Positions 63,009-64,000 of a stretch of DNA of 64,000 nucleotides are shown piece by piece. Source of the DNA: Achromobacter spanius (GTDB lineage: Bacteria; Pseudomonadota; Gammaproteobacteria; Burkholderiales; Burkholderiaceae_B); contig NZ_CP121261.1 in the NCBI RefSeq assembly GCF_029637605.1, positions 2,852,001-2,916,000 on the forward strand, given 5' to 3'. How positions within the stretch are numbered: the first letter of the stretch is position 1; every line of letters begins with the position of its first letter. Under the pieces are notes generated by a model. That model was not told where the DNA came from, did no database searches, and worked only from the letters and a program-made list of their open reading frames with translations. The position numbers and the translations under genes were made by a program.

Positions 63009-64000
63009 TCAGGCCGCCACCCGTTGCGGCTGGGGTGACGCCGCCGCGAGCGCGCGCGACGGCTGATAGTGCGTGGAGAATACCAGCCGGCCGGCCGACC
63101 AGGTGTGACTGATCAATGGCAAGGCCCCCACCTGCGCCACCGCCACCAGATCGGCGCGCAGGCCCACGGCAATGCGGCCCCGGTCCGACAGGCCGCAGGC
63201 GTCCGCGGGGTTCGCCGTGACCAGCGCAATCGCCTGCGGCCAGCTCAGGTCGGTCTGCGCCGCCACCGCGTAGGCCGCGGCGATCAGCGTGGACGGCTGG
63301 TAGTCCGAACACAGGCAACTGGCCACGCCCGCGCGGATGGCGTCGATGGCTCGCATCGACCCGCTTTGGCTCTGGCCGCGCAGCACGTTCGGCGCCCCCA
63401 GAATCGTGGGCAGGCCGCAAGACACCGCCGCGCGGGCGGTATCCAGCGTGATCGGAAATTCGCTCATCGCCACGCCCAGGTTGCGCATGGTGGCAATGCG
63501 TTGAACCGAATCGTCGTCATGGCTGGCGGTGGGGATGCCTAGCGTCTTCGCGTGCGCCAACAGGGTCTTTACCCGCTCCACCGCGCCATCCTTCGCGCGC
63601 GTCTTGGCGTTGGCGGCTTCTTCGGCCTGCTCGCGGCTCATCGCATGGTTGCCCATCATGTATTGCAGGTAGGACTCCAGCGTCTTGAACTGGCCCTGCC
63701 CCGGCGAATGGTCCATGACCGACAACAGGTCCACCGCGCCCTCTTCCATCAGCGCGCGCAACACCGGCACCGAGGTGTCGTCGGTGACTTCGTAGCGGCA
63801 ATGCACACGGTTATCCACCAGGCTATGCGAGCGGAACGCACGCAGCGTGCGCACCACTTCGGCCGCCGTCTGGTTGTTGCGCACGCCCAAATCCTTGTTC
63901 GCGAACGACAGCGCATGGTAGGGCGTGGTGATGCCGGCCGCGGCGTTGCGGCGGTCGACCTGGGCCACGGCGAAGTCCAGGGGAAACAGCACGCGCGAAC
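63009..64000 (-). CDS. phnM: Alpha-D-ribose 1-methylphosphonate 5-triphosphate diphosphatase (PhnM), 5' end outside window
   Basis: PhnM releases pyrophosphate from the C-P lyase intermediate during phosphonate use. The visible 330-odd residues belong to the amidohydrolase fold. PhnM-specific stretches are DLLSVMDHSPGQGQFKTLESY, IPTASHDDDSVQRI, GAPNVLRGQSQSGSM and LCSDYQPSTLIAAAY (metal Asp). The frame is open to the window end, so the N-terminal metal-binding motif and start lie beyond 64000. Other phn genes, if present, would be upstream in the next window. Confidence 0.9.
   Translation of the reverse strand, partial: SRVLFPLDFAVAQVDRRNAAAGITTPYHALSFANKDLGVRNNQTAAEVVRTLRAFRSHSLVDNRVHCRYEVTDDTSVPVLRALMEEGAVDLLSVMDHSPGQGQFKTLESYLQYMMGNHAMSREQAEEAANAKTRAKDGAVERVKTLLAHAKTLGIPTASHDDDSVQRIATMRNLGVAMSEFPITLDTARAAVSCGLPTILGAPNVLRGQSQSGSMRAIDAIRAGVASCLCSDYQPSTLIAAAYAVAAQTDLSWPQAIALVTANPADACGLSDRGRIAVGLRADLVAVAQVGALPLISHTWSAGRLVFSTHYQPSRALAAASPQPQRVAA

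Overview
The window is GC-rich chromosomal DNA that reads like a betaproteobacterium of the Alcaligenaceae (Achromobacter or Bordetella relatives). That placement is an inference from four things: the aerobic benzoyl-CoA (box) cluster, the abundance of ABC and Bug-type solute-binding proteins, the fba / purC / purE / purK / Sua5 block, and the many IclR, LysR and GntR regulators. No rRNA, tRNA, prophage, transposase or CRISPR array was seen. The first and last genes (a PBP7-type endopeptidase and PhnM) are cut by the window edges.

Layout. 1-3049: pbpG end, a ribbon-helix-helix protein, a zinc alcohol dehydrogenase and a DJ-1/PfpI protein. 3220-11957: an operon with both subunits of a Rieske ring-hydroxylating oxygenase and a complete dipeptide-type ABC importer, divergent from a free-standing V4R-domain protein and a GntR/FCD regulator; the gap carries two perfect AACA-N6-TGTT palindromes. 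11980-17603: YbaK, XerD, a GcvA-like LysR divergent from a ThDP enzyme, and glutaryl-CoA dehydrogenase. 18285-33018: MaoC, boxA, boxB, boxC and boxR, divergent from a DUF4863 gene, benzoate-CoA ligase and a five-gene Liv-type ABC transporter, followed by a convergent ThDP enzyme. TGCA-type boxes overlap both box promoters. 33196-38827: a polar amino-acid ABC transporter in line with an unusual ureohydrolase, an IclR regulator and an orphan AapJ-type binding protein. 39126-42338: a Bug binding protein, pcaI, pcaJ and a PcaR-like IclR regulator. 42975-49559: housekeeping genes (Sua5, purK, purE, dsbB with a tiny partner, purC, fba) and a GFA-family gene. 49853-60564: a six-gene operon (M20 peptidase, binding protein, DppB, DppC, fused DppDF, amidase), then an IclR regulator and a second paralogous binding protein. 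A 17-bp palindrome lies in front of both transcription units. 60679-64000: SMP-30 protein, an uncharacterised acidic protein, MOSC protein and phnM.

The window is largely a catabolic region: several modules combine a transporter, one or two hydrolytic or oxidative enzymes and a dedicated regulator. The least familiar elements are (i) two arrays of a 60-65 bp hairpin element with conserved ends and variable cores, each placed between convergent genes and each headed by one inverted copy; (ii) the IclR / M20 / amidase / duplicated-binding-protein module with its shared operator; (iii) a ureohydrolase lacking a canonical metal-binding His; and (iv) a DsbB homologue whose second cysteine pair sits in a C-terminal tail after an apparent fifth membrane segment.
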